From the NCBI RefSeq assembly GCF_040448305.1, contig NZ_CP148752.1, positions 3,286,001-3,350,000 of the forward strand: 64,000 bases of DNA, given 5' to 3'. A program made the position numbers and the translations under genes. Position 1 is the first letter of the stretch. Every line of letters begins with the position of its first letter. Origin of the DNA: Pseudomonas fluorescens. GTDB lineage: Bacteria > Pseudomonadota > Gammaproteobacteria > Pseudomonadales > Pseudomonadaceae. The notes under the pieces were generated by a model. That model ran no database searches and had not been told where the DNA came from. It was given only the letters and a program-made list of their open reading frames with translations. Positions 26,937 to 34,969 of this stretch are shown here, piece after piece.

Positions 26937-27839
26937 TCAATCAGAAAACAGCTCGAACATCAGTTGGCGAAGCCAACGATTGGCTGGGTCCTTGTTATAG
27001 CGTGCATGCCAGAACAGGTTTATCTCGATATTAGGCAGCTCCACTGGCGTCGGTAGAACCACGAGCCCAAAGGGTTGTTCGCAACTGCTGGCGAATCGTT
27101 CAGGCACTGTTGCCATTAAGTCGGTGCGCTGAAGTATGTGGCCGACTGCGACGAAATGGGGAACCTCGAGGCGTATGTTGCGCTCGATGCCGGCCCGCGC
27201 CAGAAAGGTATCGACTTCGCCGTGCCCCGTGTTTGCCGCTACGACGCGAACGTGGTCATAACTGCAAAAACGCTCAAGCGTTAACGGTTCCCTGGTAGCG
27301 GGGTGGTCCTTGCGGCATATGCAGACATAGCGATGGTGAAACAGGCGCTGCTGAAAAAATCCGGCTTGCAGGTGCGGCAGTAATCCAACGGCGAGGTCGA
27401 TCGTACCGTTCTGCAACCCTTCGGCCAAGGTATCGGAGGTGTTGCGCAGCGTGCTGATCGAGCAGCCCGGAGCGCGTTCAGCCAGCGCGTCCATCAGCCG
27501 CGGCATGAAGTAGATTTCACCAATATCGGTCATCGCCATCGTAAATCGACGATTGCAGTTGAGCGGGTCGAACGTGTCCTGTCGGCTCAGTGCATCGCGT
27601 AAGGTCTGAATGGCCAGTGCAACCGGTTCAGCCAACTGCTGGGCGTAAGGCGTGGGCTCCATTCCTTGATAGGTGCGAACAAACAGTTCGTCGTTCAACG
27701 TGACACGCAGTCGCTTTAACGCGTTGCTGACAGCGGGCTGGGTCAACTCAAGGCTATCCGCCGCTGTTGATACCCGGCGGTCAATGAGCAGTTGGTTAAA
27801 CACCAGAAGTAGATTGAGATCCAGCTCACGTAATTCCAT
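26937..27839 (-). CDS. LysR-family regulator, NahR/SalR-like
   Basis: 300 residues beginning MELRELDLNLLLVFNQLL, with helix-turn-helix RVSTAADSLELTQPAVSNAL near 22. The C-terminal effector domain includes DLAVGLLPHLQAGFFQQRLF, as in NahR-type regulators of aromatic degradation. It is divergent from an aromatic-acid transporter and a salicylate hydroxylase gene, which makes salicylate the likely inducer. LysR proteins of this kind activate the divergent operon and repress themselves. Confidence 0.88.
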   Translation of the reverse strand: MELRELDLNLLLVFNQLLIDRRVSTAADSLELTQPAVSNALKRLRVTLNDELFVRTYQGMEPTPYAQQLAEPVALAIQTLRDALSRQDTFDPLNCNRRFTMAMTDIGEIYFMPRLMDALAERAPGCSISTLRNTSDTLAEGLQNGTIDLAVGLLPHLQAGFFQQRLFHHRYVCICRKDHPATREPLTLERFCSYDHVRVVAANTGHGEVDTFLARAGIERNIRLEVPHFVAVGHILQRTDLMATVPERFASSCEQPFGLVVLPTPVELPNIEINLFWHARYNKDPANRWLRQLMFELFSD

Positions 27840-28178
27840 AACGCCTCGTGCAGATTACGCGCTCATAAGGGCTATAAATCTTTGCCCACCGTTGGGTCTG
27901 CACCGCGCTGAAATTGTCGCTGCAAGAGCCAAAGCCTAACAAGTGCCAGACCGCCGCGTCCATCGATGAGATCGATGGGGCTTTTACTCCCCTTCGATCT
28001 TTATTCACGTTCGAAATAATGCCTATTCACCTGGCTGCATTTATCACGGCCGATCGTTTGCCCATGATCGAATCCATGCCCGGTGCTGAACGCTTTTGCG
28101 TAACACCATTGGGCACCGCGCCATTCCCGGAGGCATCAGGTCTTCCGGCTCTATAACAATGACAAGAAGAGCGATGCC
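27840..28178. promoter_or_regulatory. Divergent promoter region with two ATTCAC sites
   Basis: 339 nt between the LysR gene and the transporter gene; no coding sequence seen. ATTCAC occurs at 28003-28008 and again at 28025-28030, 22 nt (two helical turns) apart on the same face. As I recall, NahR-type sites contain ATTCAC, so these are candidate regulator contacts. They are about 150 nt from the transporter start, so the promoter would need to lie between. Confidence 0.45.
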
Positions 28179-29519
28179 ATGCGTACGATTGATGTTTCAG
28201 CCCTGATTGACGGGGCACGTTTCAATGCCTTCCATGCGCGCGTGCTGTTCTGGTGCGCGCTCATCATCATTTTCGACGGCTATGATCTGGTCATCTATGG
28301 AGTCGTGTTGCCTTCACTGATGTCCGAGTGGGGCCTCAGTTCGTTACAGGCGGGTGCGTTAGGTAGCTGTGCGCTGGTTGGCATGATGTTGGGTGCTCTG
28401 TTTTTCGGTTCACTGTCGGATCGTATAGGCCGACGAAAAACCATCATGATGTGTGTCGCGATCTTCAGCGCAGTCACAGCGATCAACGGCCTGGCACGGA
28501 GTCCCGAGGCTTTCGCCTTATGCCGATTCATCGCTGGCCTTGGGATCGGGGGGGTGATGCCCAACGTTGTAGCGTTGATGAACGAGTACGCGCCGAAGAA
28601 ATCCCGCAGCACGTTGGTCGCGATCATGTTCAGTGGCTACTCGTTAGGCGGAATGCTATCGGCGAGCCTGGGCATGGTGCTGATCCCGCAGTGGGGATGG
28701 CAAGCCGTGTTCTATGTCGCGCTGATTCCTCTGTTGGCATTGCCGTTTCTGATACGGCAATTGCCAGAATCGATGGATTTCCTGCTGCGCACCGGGCAGA
28801 TCGTCAAGGCCCAACACCTGTTGGCACAAGTTGCTCCGTCTTATGAACCAAGCGTAAACGACCAGTTGAACCAGATGGTTGCCAAAGGGACGACTGTGTC
28901 GATTTCGCAGTTATTCCAAGAGGGGCGCAAGTTGAACACCTTCATGCTGTGGCTGGCGTTTTTCTGTTGTTTGCTGATGGTTTATGCATTGAGTTCGTGG
29001 CTGCCAAAACTCATGACTGCCGCAGGCTATGGATTGAACTCCAGCTTGGCGTTTCTGCTGGCGCTAAACGTTGGCGCGATTATTGGCGCGGTAGCCGGTG
29101 GATGGCTGGGGGATCGAATCGGCATCGCCAAGGTCTTGTTCGGGTTTTTCAGTTGCGGAGCGTTGGCCTTGAGCCTGTTAGCACTCAAGGCGCCGTTACC
29201 GGTTCTTTATCTGCTCATCGCCATCGCGGGGGCGTGCACCATTGGCACCCAGATCCTGGCCAACGCCTGCACGGTGCAGTATTACCCCGCGCACATACGG
29301 TCCACAGGACTTGGTTGGGCGATGGGCGTCGGTCGCACCGGAGCCATTATCGGTCCATTGCTGGGCGGCGCGCTGCACGCGTCATCACTGCCGCTGCAGG
29401 CAAGCTTTCTCATCTTCGCAGTACCAGGTCTGATAGGGGCCATCGCTATCTTGGTGTTTCTGATTCAGAACGCTCCAGGCCGGCAGGCCGCTTCATCCAG
29501 GCAAACCGTGCCGCAGTAA
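28179..29519 (+). CDS. Aromatic acid:H+ symporter family MFS transporter (PcaK/BenK type)
   Basis: 446 residues, 12 membrane segments. IIIFDGYDLVIYGVVLP in helix 1 carries the DGYD motif typical of the AAHS subfamily, and GSLSDRIGRRKTIM between helices 2 and 3 is the MFS signature. Such proteins import benzoate-like acids with protons. It is transcribed away from the LysR regulator and followed after 176 nt by a salicylate hydroxylase, so salicylate is the probable substrate. Confidence 0.9.
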   Translation: MRTIDVSALIDGARFNAFHARVLFWCALIIIFDGYDLVIYGVVLPSLMSEWGLSSLQAGALGSCALVGMMLGALFFGSLSDRIGRRKTIMMCVAIFSAVTAINGLARSPEAFALCRFIAGLGIGGVMPNVVALMNEYAPKKSRSTLVAIMFSGYSLGGMLSASLGMVLIPQWGWQAVFYVALIPLLALPFLIRQLPESMDFLLRTGQIVKAQHLLAQVAPSYEPSVNDQLNQMVAKGTTVSISQLFQEGRKLNTFMLWLAFFCCLLMVYALSSWLPKLMTAAGYGLNSSLAFLLALNVGAIIGAVAGGWLGDRIGIAKVLFGFFSCGALALSLLALKAPLPVLYLLIAIAGACTIGTQILANACTVQYYPAHIRSTGLGWAMGVGRTGAIIGPLLGGALHASSLPLQASFLIFAVPGLIGAIAILVFLIQNAPGRQAASSRQTVPQ

Positions 29520-29695
29520 CGATTGCTGAAAAAGGCGAGTTCAAGGTAGGGCTCGCCTGACCAATGACTGCTCGTGCGCAAGAGTAATATTCACACCCAT
29601 GATGGAATGTATGGGAGTTGCGGTATTTATCAATAGCGCTCGGATGGCGATGATTGGGTTACTCCAATAACAATCAGCCTCATGGGTAACTTGCT

Positions 29696-30979
29696 ATGCG
29701 TACTTCTCAATCCAAATTGCACATCGGTATTGTTGGCGGCGGTATTGCCGGCGTGGCTCTGGCCCTGGACCTGTGCCGTCATTCTCATCTGAACGTGCAG
29801 TTGTTCGAAGCGGCTGCTGCCTTTGGCGAGGTCGGAGCGGGCGTCTCATTCGGTGCCAACGCTGTTCGTGCCATTGCGGGTCTGGGTATTGCCGAACCCT
29901 ACCGCAAGATTGCCGACCAGACGCAGGATCCGTGGCAGGACATCTGGTTCGAATGGCGTCGTGGTGAAGATGCCGGTTATCTGGGCGCAAGCCTGGCCGA
30001 AGGGGTAGGGCAGTCATCGGTACACCGTGCTGACTTCCTCGATGCTCTGGCCAGTCAGTTGCCCGAAGGGATCGCCCGGTTCGGTAAGCGCGCCGTCAGC
30101 GTGGAGCAGGATGCCGGACAGGCTCGCGTACGGTTCACCGATGGCACTGAGTATCGCTGCGACCTGTTGATCGCCGCGGACGGTATCAAGTCTTCAATTC
30201 GTGATCATGTCCTCAACGGTCTTGGCCAGCCCCTGGTGGCACCGCGTTTCAGTGGTACCTGCGCCTACCGCGGGATGATCGACAGCCAACAGCTGCGTGC
30301 AGCCTACCGGGCTCGGGGTGTCGATGAGCACTTGGTCGACGTCCCGCAGATGTATCTGGGGCTCGACGCACACATTCTCACATTCCCGGTCAAGCAAGGC
30401 CGGCTGATCAACGTAGTGGCCTTCATTTCCGATCGCAGTCGCCCTGATCCGACCTGGCCAAGCGATTCTCCATGGGTGCGCAATGCCAGCCAGGAAGAAA
30501 TGCTCTCTGCCTTCAATCATTGGGGAGACGCTGCACGGGTGCTGCTCGAATGCATTCCGGCACCCACCCTTTGGGCTCTGCATGAACTCGATGAATTGCC
30601 GGGTTATGTCCATGGCCGCGTAGGGCTGATCGGCGATGCTGCGCATGCCATGTTGCCGCACCAGGGCGCTGGCGCAGGTCAGGGCTTGGAAGACGCCTGG
30701 CTTCTGGCGCGATTGCTCGCAGATCCTCAGGTCATGGACAGCCAGCCACAAGCGGTGCTCGAGGCTTACGACGCAATCCGTCGTCCCCGTGCCTGCCGTG
30801 TGCAGCGCACATCCTGGGAAGCCGGGGAGCTTTATGAATTGCGTGATCCAGCTGTATCCGACGACGAACAACTACTGGGGAAAACCCTCGCAGAGCGTTT
30901 CGACTGGCTGTGGAATCACGATATGCAGTCCGACCTTCAAGAGGCTCGTGCCCAGTTGGGTTGGCGAGCCTCTGCCTAA
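29696..30979 (+). CDS. nahG: Salicylate 1-monooxygenase (FAD-dependent)
   Basis: 427 residues. The FAD-binding motif IGIVGGGIAGVALALDL, the GD motif LIGDAAHAMLPHQGAGAGQG, and long stretches recalled from plasmid NahG (FGEVGAGVSFG, SSVHRADF, VPQMYLGLD, DPVWFEWRR-like block) make this a close relative of naphthalene-plasmid salicylate hydroxylase. It oxidises salicylate with NADH and O2 to catechol and CO2 in the cytoplasm. The catechol cleavage genes are not in this window, so catechol must be handled elsewhere in the genome. Confidence 0.95.
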   Translation: MRTSQSKLHIGIVGGGIAGVALALDLCRHSHLNVQLFEAAAAFGEVGAGVSFGANAVRAIAGLGIAEPYRKIADQTQDPWQDIWFEWRRGEDAGYLGASLAEGVGQSSVHRADFLDALASQLPEGIARFGKRAVSVEQDAGQARVRFTDGTEYRCDLLIAADGIKSSIRDHVLNGLGQPLVAPRFSGTCAYRGMIDSQQLRAAYRARGVDEHLVDVPQMYLGLDAHILTFPVKQGRLINVVAFISDRSRPDPTWPSDSPWVRNASQEEMLSAFNHWGDAARVLLECIPAPTLWALHELDELPGYVHGRVGLIGDAAHAMLPHQGAGAGQGLEDAWLLARLLADPQVMDSQPQAVLEAYDAIRRPRACRVQRTSWEAGELYELRDPAVSDDEQLLGKTLAERFDWLWNHDMQSDLQEARAQLGWRASA

Positions 30980-31263
30980 CGACTTGAACCAACATGCACG
31001 GAGGGAGCATCCAGCGGCTCTCTTCGTTCGTGAATGCATGGTGGTGCAAGATCAGCTAAACAATCGCCAGCGAAGGCAGATGCAGACTGATGCCGGGTCA
31101 ACTCCAATTGATTGCTCTTTTGAGACCCGTTAGGCAGAAACCAAGTTAGAGTGTTCATTAATGTCTGTTCATGAGGTCCCTACACTCGATTCGCGTAGTC
31201 GCGCCAAGCGTTTCCAGCGAACGAACCGGGCAAAAAAATCGTATCTCAATCGTTATGTGAAGA

Positions 31264-31881
31264 ATGAATCGTCCGCTGTTTGTTTCTCTAGATGGGCCCA
31301 AGGGAGCCGGCAAAACCACACTGTTGGAAGCCGTGACGAAATTACTGAGGGCAGACAACAAAAAGGTGATCCGACTTTGCGAGAAAAAAAGCGATCCCTA
31401 TAGGGGTGAAACAATGACCCTCGTTAACAAGCTCGTCAGAAATCCCACCCGGGATTTGGAGTTGAGGGTTTGTGAGCGCTTTGCTGATAGCCGTACCTGG
31501 ATTTCCCGGAACGTGCTGACTAAACAGCCACCAGACAGCATCATCTTGATCGATCGCTGGTACCCGTCTGATGCCGCGTTTCGCCGGATAGTCCCGTTTG
31601 CAGAGATTCTACAATTGAACATTGATCGAAACGTGCGAGTGCCAGACCTGCATGTCGGGGTTGTCACCGCCCCTGATATTTCGTGGGCAAGGGCTGCGGC
31701 ACGAGGACGTGGGTTGGGCAGTACTGTGATCCATAAGCTGGAAGAACATGTCGCTTGTACAAAGGCGTTCGAGCAAGCAATTGCAGATCACGGCTGGGTT
31801 TTATGCCGTAACGAAGGAACGATCGAAGACGCAACGATGCAGGTGATTTCTGAGATCTATAGAGTCCTTCGGTACCCGTAG
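31264..31881 (+). CDS. Thymidylate-kinase-like P-loop protein
   Basis: 205 residues. Walker A lies in DGPKGAGKTTLLEAV at the N-terminus; ILIDRWYPSDAAFRR holds the DR(W/Y) motif that binds the nucleotide acceptor in dTMP kinases and deoxynucleoside kinases; AAARGRG could be the lid. It is not the housekeeping tmk: the LID and DRY regions differ and it stands alone, with no replication genes around it. Flanked by 284 nt and by decayed sequence, so it may be part of an acquired or eroding segment. The substrate cannot be assigned from sequence. Confidence 0.7.
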   Translation: MNRPLFVSLDGPKGAGKTTLLEAVTKLLRADNKKVIRLCEKKSDPYRGETMTLVNKLVRNPTRDLELRVCERFADSRTWISRNVLTKQPPDSIILIDRWYPSDAAFRRIVPFAEILQLNIDRNVRVPDLHVGVVTAPDISWARAAARGRGLGSTVIHKLEEHVACTKAFEQAIADHGWVLCRNEGTIEDATMQVISEIYRVLRYP

Positions 31882-32079
31882 GCGAAGCTCGCTGCGCCGG
31901 CCTTGACGTCGATTGCTGGAGATGCATGCCAAGAGGAAAGCGGACGGCAGGGAAACGGACAGGACACTATGCGCATCTATAGAGTAATACTTGATTTAAC
32001 ATAATATACATTATGCGTAACGCCACATACGGACTTGGGAGCGTCTGGTGGCCAGATTTGAAGCAGGCCCAAGCCTCGA

Positions 32080-32500
32080 TCACTCTGCTGCAGTTCGTGC
32101 CTGCACCTCAATGAGGTAATCCAGGACCGAACGGATCGCGAGAACTTTTCGCCTTGAATAGCCAACCATGTTGGCCAGAGTCCACCGCAGCAACCTCATC
32201 AGTACCGGATCGGAAAATTTCCAGCTGCTCGACTCATACGGATACCGGCTGTTGGTGAACACGTCGCGGTATTTCTCGCTTCCTGGCTGTCCAGGGCCAA
32301 GCTTTGGGCACCGGGCGCTTTTCAGATGCTGATGAGCCGCGGCCAGCGCTACAGCGTGGAGATTTGTACGTCTCGCCGGATGTGCCTTGATGCTGGTCAG
32401 GCACGGAAATAAAGCTGTTGAGCAGGGTTTCCATGCCAATCGCCGCATTGACCTAGGCAACGCGCGGTAGGTTCTGCACGTTCAGAATCCCAGCAGCTTT
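32080..32500 (-). pseudogene. Frameshifted remnant, possibly a HEPN-like protein
   Basis: Read leftwards, two frames must be joined to give a continuous protein-like sequence: first LNVQNLPRVA, a stop, then VNAAIGMETLLNSF, then after a shift LHAVALAAAHQHLKS and RYPYESSSWKF, ending EVQARTAAE. An internal stop and at least one frameshift are present. A helical segment with a conserved Glu followed by an 'L-H-A-L' type helix resembles HEPN proteins, but the match is from memory and weak. No start with a ribosome site remains. The 200 nt to its left (31882-32079) show nothing codable. Confidence 0.4.
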
Positions 32501-32730
32501 CAGGTAATTGTGAGCGCTTTGACGCATCCAGATTGGAAAATGGCCCCCTTGCATACTCCTTTGAATGGCCGCCGCAGATGGCTGGAGCCTTTGATTTACG
32601 GGGCTTGTTATCGATTACACGTGTGTTTTAAAGATATCGCACATATTTGGAAGATAGCGAATAAGGCTGAGCTACCTCTGGATCATCTGGTCAACTCCCC
32701 TCCTTCATTAATAACCAGAAATTATAACTA

Positions 32731-32750
32731 AACTAAACAACCATTTAGTT
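32731..32750. promoter_or_regulatory. Inverted repeat AACTAAA-N6-TTTAGTT in an AT-rich gap
   Basis: Perfect 7-bp arms around CAACCA in the AT-rich 360-nt gap 32501-32859, where no gene is seen. AACTAAAC is also repeated directly. It lies beyond the 3' end of the hydroxyacid dehydrogenase gene. It could be an operator left from a lost neighbour. Confidence 0.35.
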
Positions 32751-32859
32751 GAGCTAAGTTATAGGTGAGTATCGATGGTATTCGACTGGAGCTACCACTC
32801 CTCCTCTCCCTCACTAATTCATCGGCACAGGAGATCATTACGAAACAGACGATTGGTTG

Positions 32860-33786
32860 CTAATAGCCTTTAGACCGATCAACCACATTCAAGAGAGGCA
32901 TTCCCTCACGCTCTCTTCGAAGATTCTCAACTATCAACGCCACACCACCTTCAATCTGCACATCGCTTGCAACATGAGGCGTCAGGAGCACCCGGGGATG
33001 TTTCCAGAGTGGGTTGTCTTGAGTGGGAGGCTCTTGTGCCAAAACATCCAGTACGGCACCTCCCAGACGACCTTCATTCAATGCTGAAAGCAAAGCCGTT
33101 TCTATAACGTGGGCGCCACGTCCCACGTTAATCAGTCCAGCTCCATGAGGCAGGCAATCGAGCCTCGCAGCATTGAGTATCCCGGCAGTTTCGGGAGTCA
33201 GTGGCAACATGTTCACAAGGATGTCGCACTGCCCTAAAAACGCTTCCAGTTCGTCCGGGCCGACGTAACAGTGGCCACCTGGCACCTCCTTCAAAGAGCG
33301 ATTCCAGCCACTGAGCTGAAATCCTAATGGCTGAAGGCGATCAAGCGCGGCGCGTCCGAGATTGCCAACCCCCATGACACCAACACGCCGCTGTGAAGCG
33401 TGCACGATTGGTCTAGGTTGCCAGCGACCACTGCGCTGATCCTCTTGGTAAGCGAGGATGTCTCGATGCATGGCAAGAACACTAAACAGAACATACTCGG
33501 CCATGATTTCAGCCATCGAGCTATCTACCAGCCGTATTAGCGACACGTCAGCAGGCAAACGAGCCAAATCGAACTGATCAACTCCAGCCCCGGCAGCGTA
33601 GAGAAGCCGAAGATTAGCAAACTGCTCCGCCAGGTTGGTAAGAGGCTCCCAAGCCAGGATGTAGTGCACCTCTGCCGGGTTACCGATATCAGGCCATTGG
33701 CGGAACTCTAGTTGAGGGGCGAGCGTTGCCAGGCAATCTCGCCATTTCTGCGCATCGGCGGGGTCGGCCATATACAGGATGCACAT
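32860..33786 (-). CDS. D-2-hydroxyacid dehydrogenase, GhrA-like (glyoxylate/hydroxypyruvate reductase family)
   Basis: 308 residues. NAD(P)-binding motif VGVMGVGNLGRAALDRL near 136, and the catalytic trio Arg in NVGRGAHVIE, Glu in AQEPP and His in LLTPHVAS. The short N-terminal domain and missing GxSxxY-type substrate loop are those of GhrA, which reduces glyoxylate, hydroxypyruvate and related 2-oxoacids. It begins 10 nt after the 2-oxoglutarate oxygenase and is surely in the same operon, so it may reduce the oxo product of that enzyme. Confidence 0.88.
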   Translation of the reverse strand: MCILYMADPADAQKWRDCLATLAPQLEFRQWPDIGNPAEVHYILAWEPLTNLAEQFANLRLLYAAGAGVDQFDLARLPADVSLIRLVDSSMAEIMAEYVLFSVLAMHRDILAYQEDQRSGRWQPRPIVHASQRRVGVMGVGNLGRAALDRLQPLGFQLSGWNRSLKEVPGGHCYVGPDELEAFLGQCDILVNMLPLTPETAGILNAARLDCLPHGAGLINVGRGAHVIETALLSALNEGRLGGAVLDVLAQEPPTQDNPLWKHPRVLLTPHVASDVQIEGGVALIVENLRREREGMPLLNVVDRSKGY

Positions 33787-33796
33787 AGAAAACTCC

Positions 33797-34777
33797 CTAT
33801 TCGACTTTCAGATGCGCATAGCTATCAACGAAACGCTTAAATTTGTGTTTACCACAAGTGTACGCTTCGTACTTCGCGGGTAGAGCCTCACTCACGCAGG
33901 TTGGCACAGGCTCAACAACTGCATCAAAATCCAAATCAATAAAGAAAGGAATTGAATAGCGCTCTAGACCGCTAGTATTTATGACGCGATGCATTGTCGA
34001 GGTGTAGCGATCGTTGGTGAGGGTTTGAACCAGATCACCAATGTTGACGATAAAAGTGCCTTCAACTGGTGGGGCAGTAACCCACTCCCCTGCACGGTTC
34101 CTGACTTGCAAACCGCCAACTGTGTCTTGAGACAGGACTGTCAGGAAGCCGTAATCCGTGTGAGCACCAATACCGATCTCTTCCAGGGAGACCTTTCCTA
34201 TCTGAGGTGGATAACGCAAAACGCGCTGAATAGTGATGGGCTTGCGTTGGCGCTGTTCAAAATAATTTTGCGGCAAATCCAGACTCAGCGCGATGCCGCC
34301 GATGAGCGTTCTCGCAAGCGCCAATACAGCTGAATGATAAGCTTCGGCAACCGTTTCGAATTGCGGCAGTCCGGACGGCATTTGATTAGGGCCAAAAAAC
34401 GGAGAAATTTCATCGTAATGGGCGCCGTAATCAAAGCACTCTTTGAAGTCGCGCGTATTAGCAGGATCTACGTTTTCCGCATACATCGGGATGTAACCAC
34501 GTAGCGTAAGCCCGGAGTTCACGATATTAAGTGTGTTCTTCTCGTCGGCTGGAAGCTTGAAAAAAAGTTTGGTGAGCCTGTACATCTCGTCTATCAGTTG
34601 CTGCGAAACGCCATGGTTTTTTATATAAAAAAACCCCACCTTTTCGCACGCTTCACCTATCTGGCTTGCCACCCGCATCGGATTTTCGCCGTTTATGAGT
34701 GGCGAAATATCTATGACCGGGATTTCAGTGAAGGCAGTTTGTTTGCTGGCCAAACGAATATCAAATAACTCAGTCAC
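33797..34777 (-). CDS. 2-oxoglutarate/Fe(II) oxygenase of the isopenicillin-N-synthase-like family
   Basis: 326 residues from a GTG start with AAGGAGAG in front; a longer frame to 34822 lacks a ribosome site. The N-terminal DIOX_N domain begins IPVIDISPLI. The iron site is His and Asp in IGAHTDYGFLTVL and the distal His in TSTMHRVIN; Arg with Ser in ERYSIPFF binds 2-oxoglutarate. Substrate unknown. It is divergent from the demethylase-type flavoenzyme at 34970, and the 34873-34916 operator lies in the shared promoter region, so the two transcripts are likely regulated together by the TetR protein at 37878. Confidence 0.9.
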   Translation of the reverse strand: MTELFDIRLASKQTAFTEIPVIDISPLINGENPMRVASQIGEACEKVGFFYIKNHGVSQQLIDEMYRLTKLFFKLPADEKNTLNIVNSGLTLRGYIPMYAENVDPANTRDFKECFDYGAHYDEISPFFGPNQMPSGLPQFETVAEAYHSAVLALARTLIGGIALSLDLPQNYFEQRQRKPITIQRVLRYPPQIGKVSLEEIGIGAHTDYGFLTVLSQDTVGGLQVRNRAGEWVTAPPVEGTFIVNIGDLVQTLTNDRYTSTMHRVINTSGLERYSIPFFIDLDFDAVVEPVPTCVSEALPAKYEAYTCGKHKFKRFVDSYAHLKVE

Positions 34778-34872
34778 GCTTCTCTCCTTTCTAAATGGAT
34801 GACAGACGCGGACGAGCGACATTCGTCCTTGTTTGGGCGGATGTTAATCCTGGTTTTTTTGGCACGCAAGCA

Positions 34873-34916
34873 AAATGTACACCTGTGTCTTCAAACGTTG
34901 ACACAGGTGTACATTT
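34873..34916. promoter_or_regulatory. Operator: perfect 17-bp inverted repeat
   Basis: AAATGTACACCTGTGTC at 34873-34889 and its exact complement GACACAGGTGTACATTT at 34900-34916, separated by 10 nt. Each arm holds a TGTACA core; the cores are 32 nt (three helical turns) apart. It lies 54-97 nt before the flavoenzyme start and in the promoter of the divergent oxygenase. The same TGTACACCT and GGCGTACAT elements occur ahead of the TetR gene at 38621-38669, naming that protein as the probable binder. Confidence 0.8.
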
Positions 34917-34969
34917 ATCCTAATTTTAAGTCACCTAGCCTGATGAAGCCCACTTTGGAGCGCACCGCG

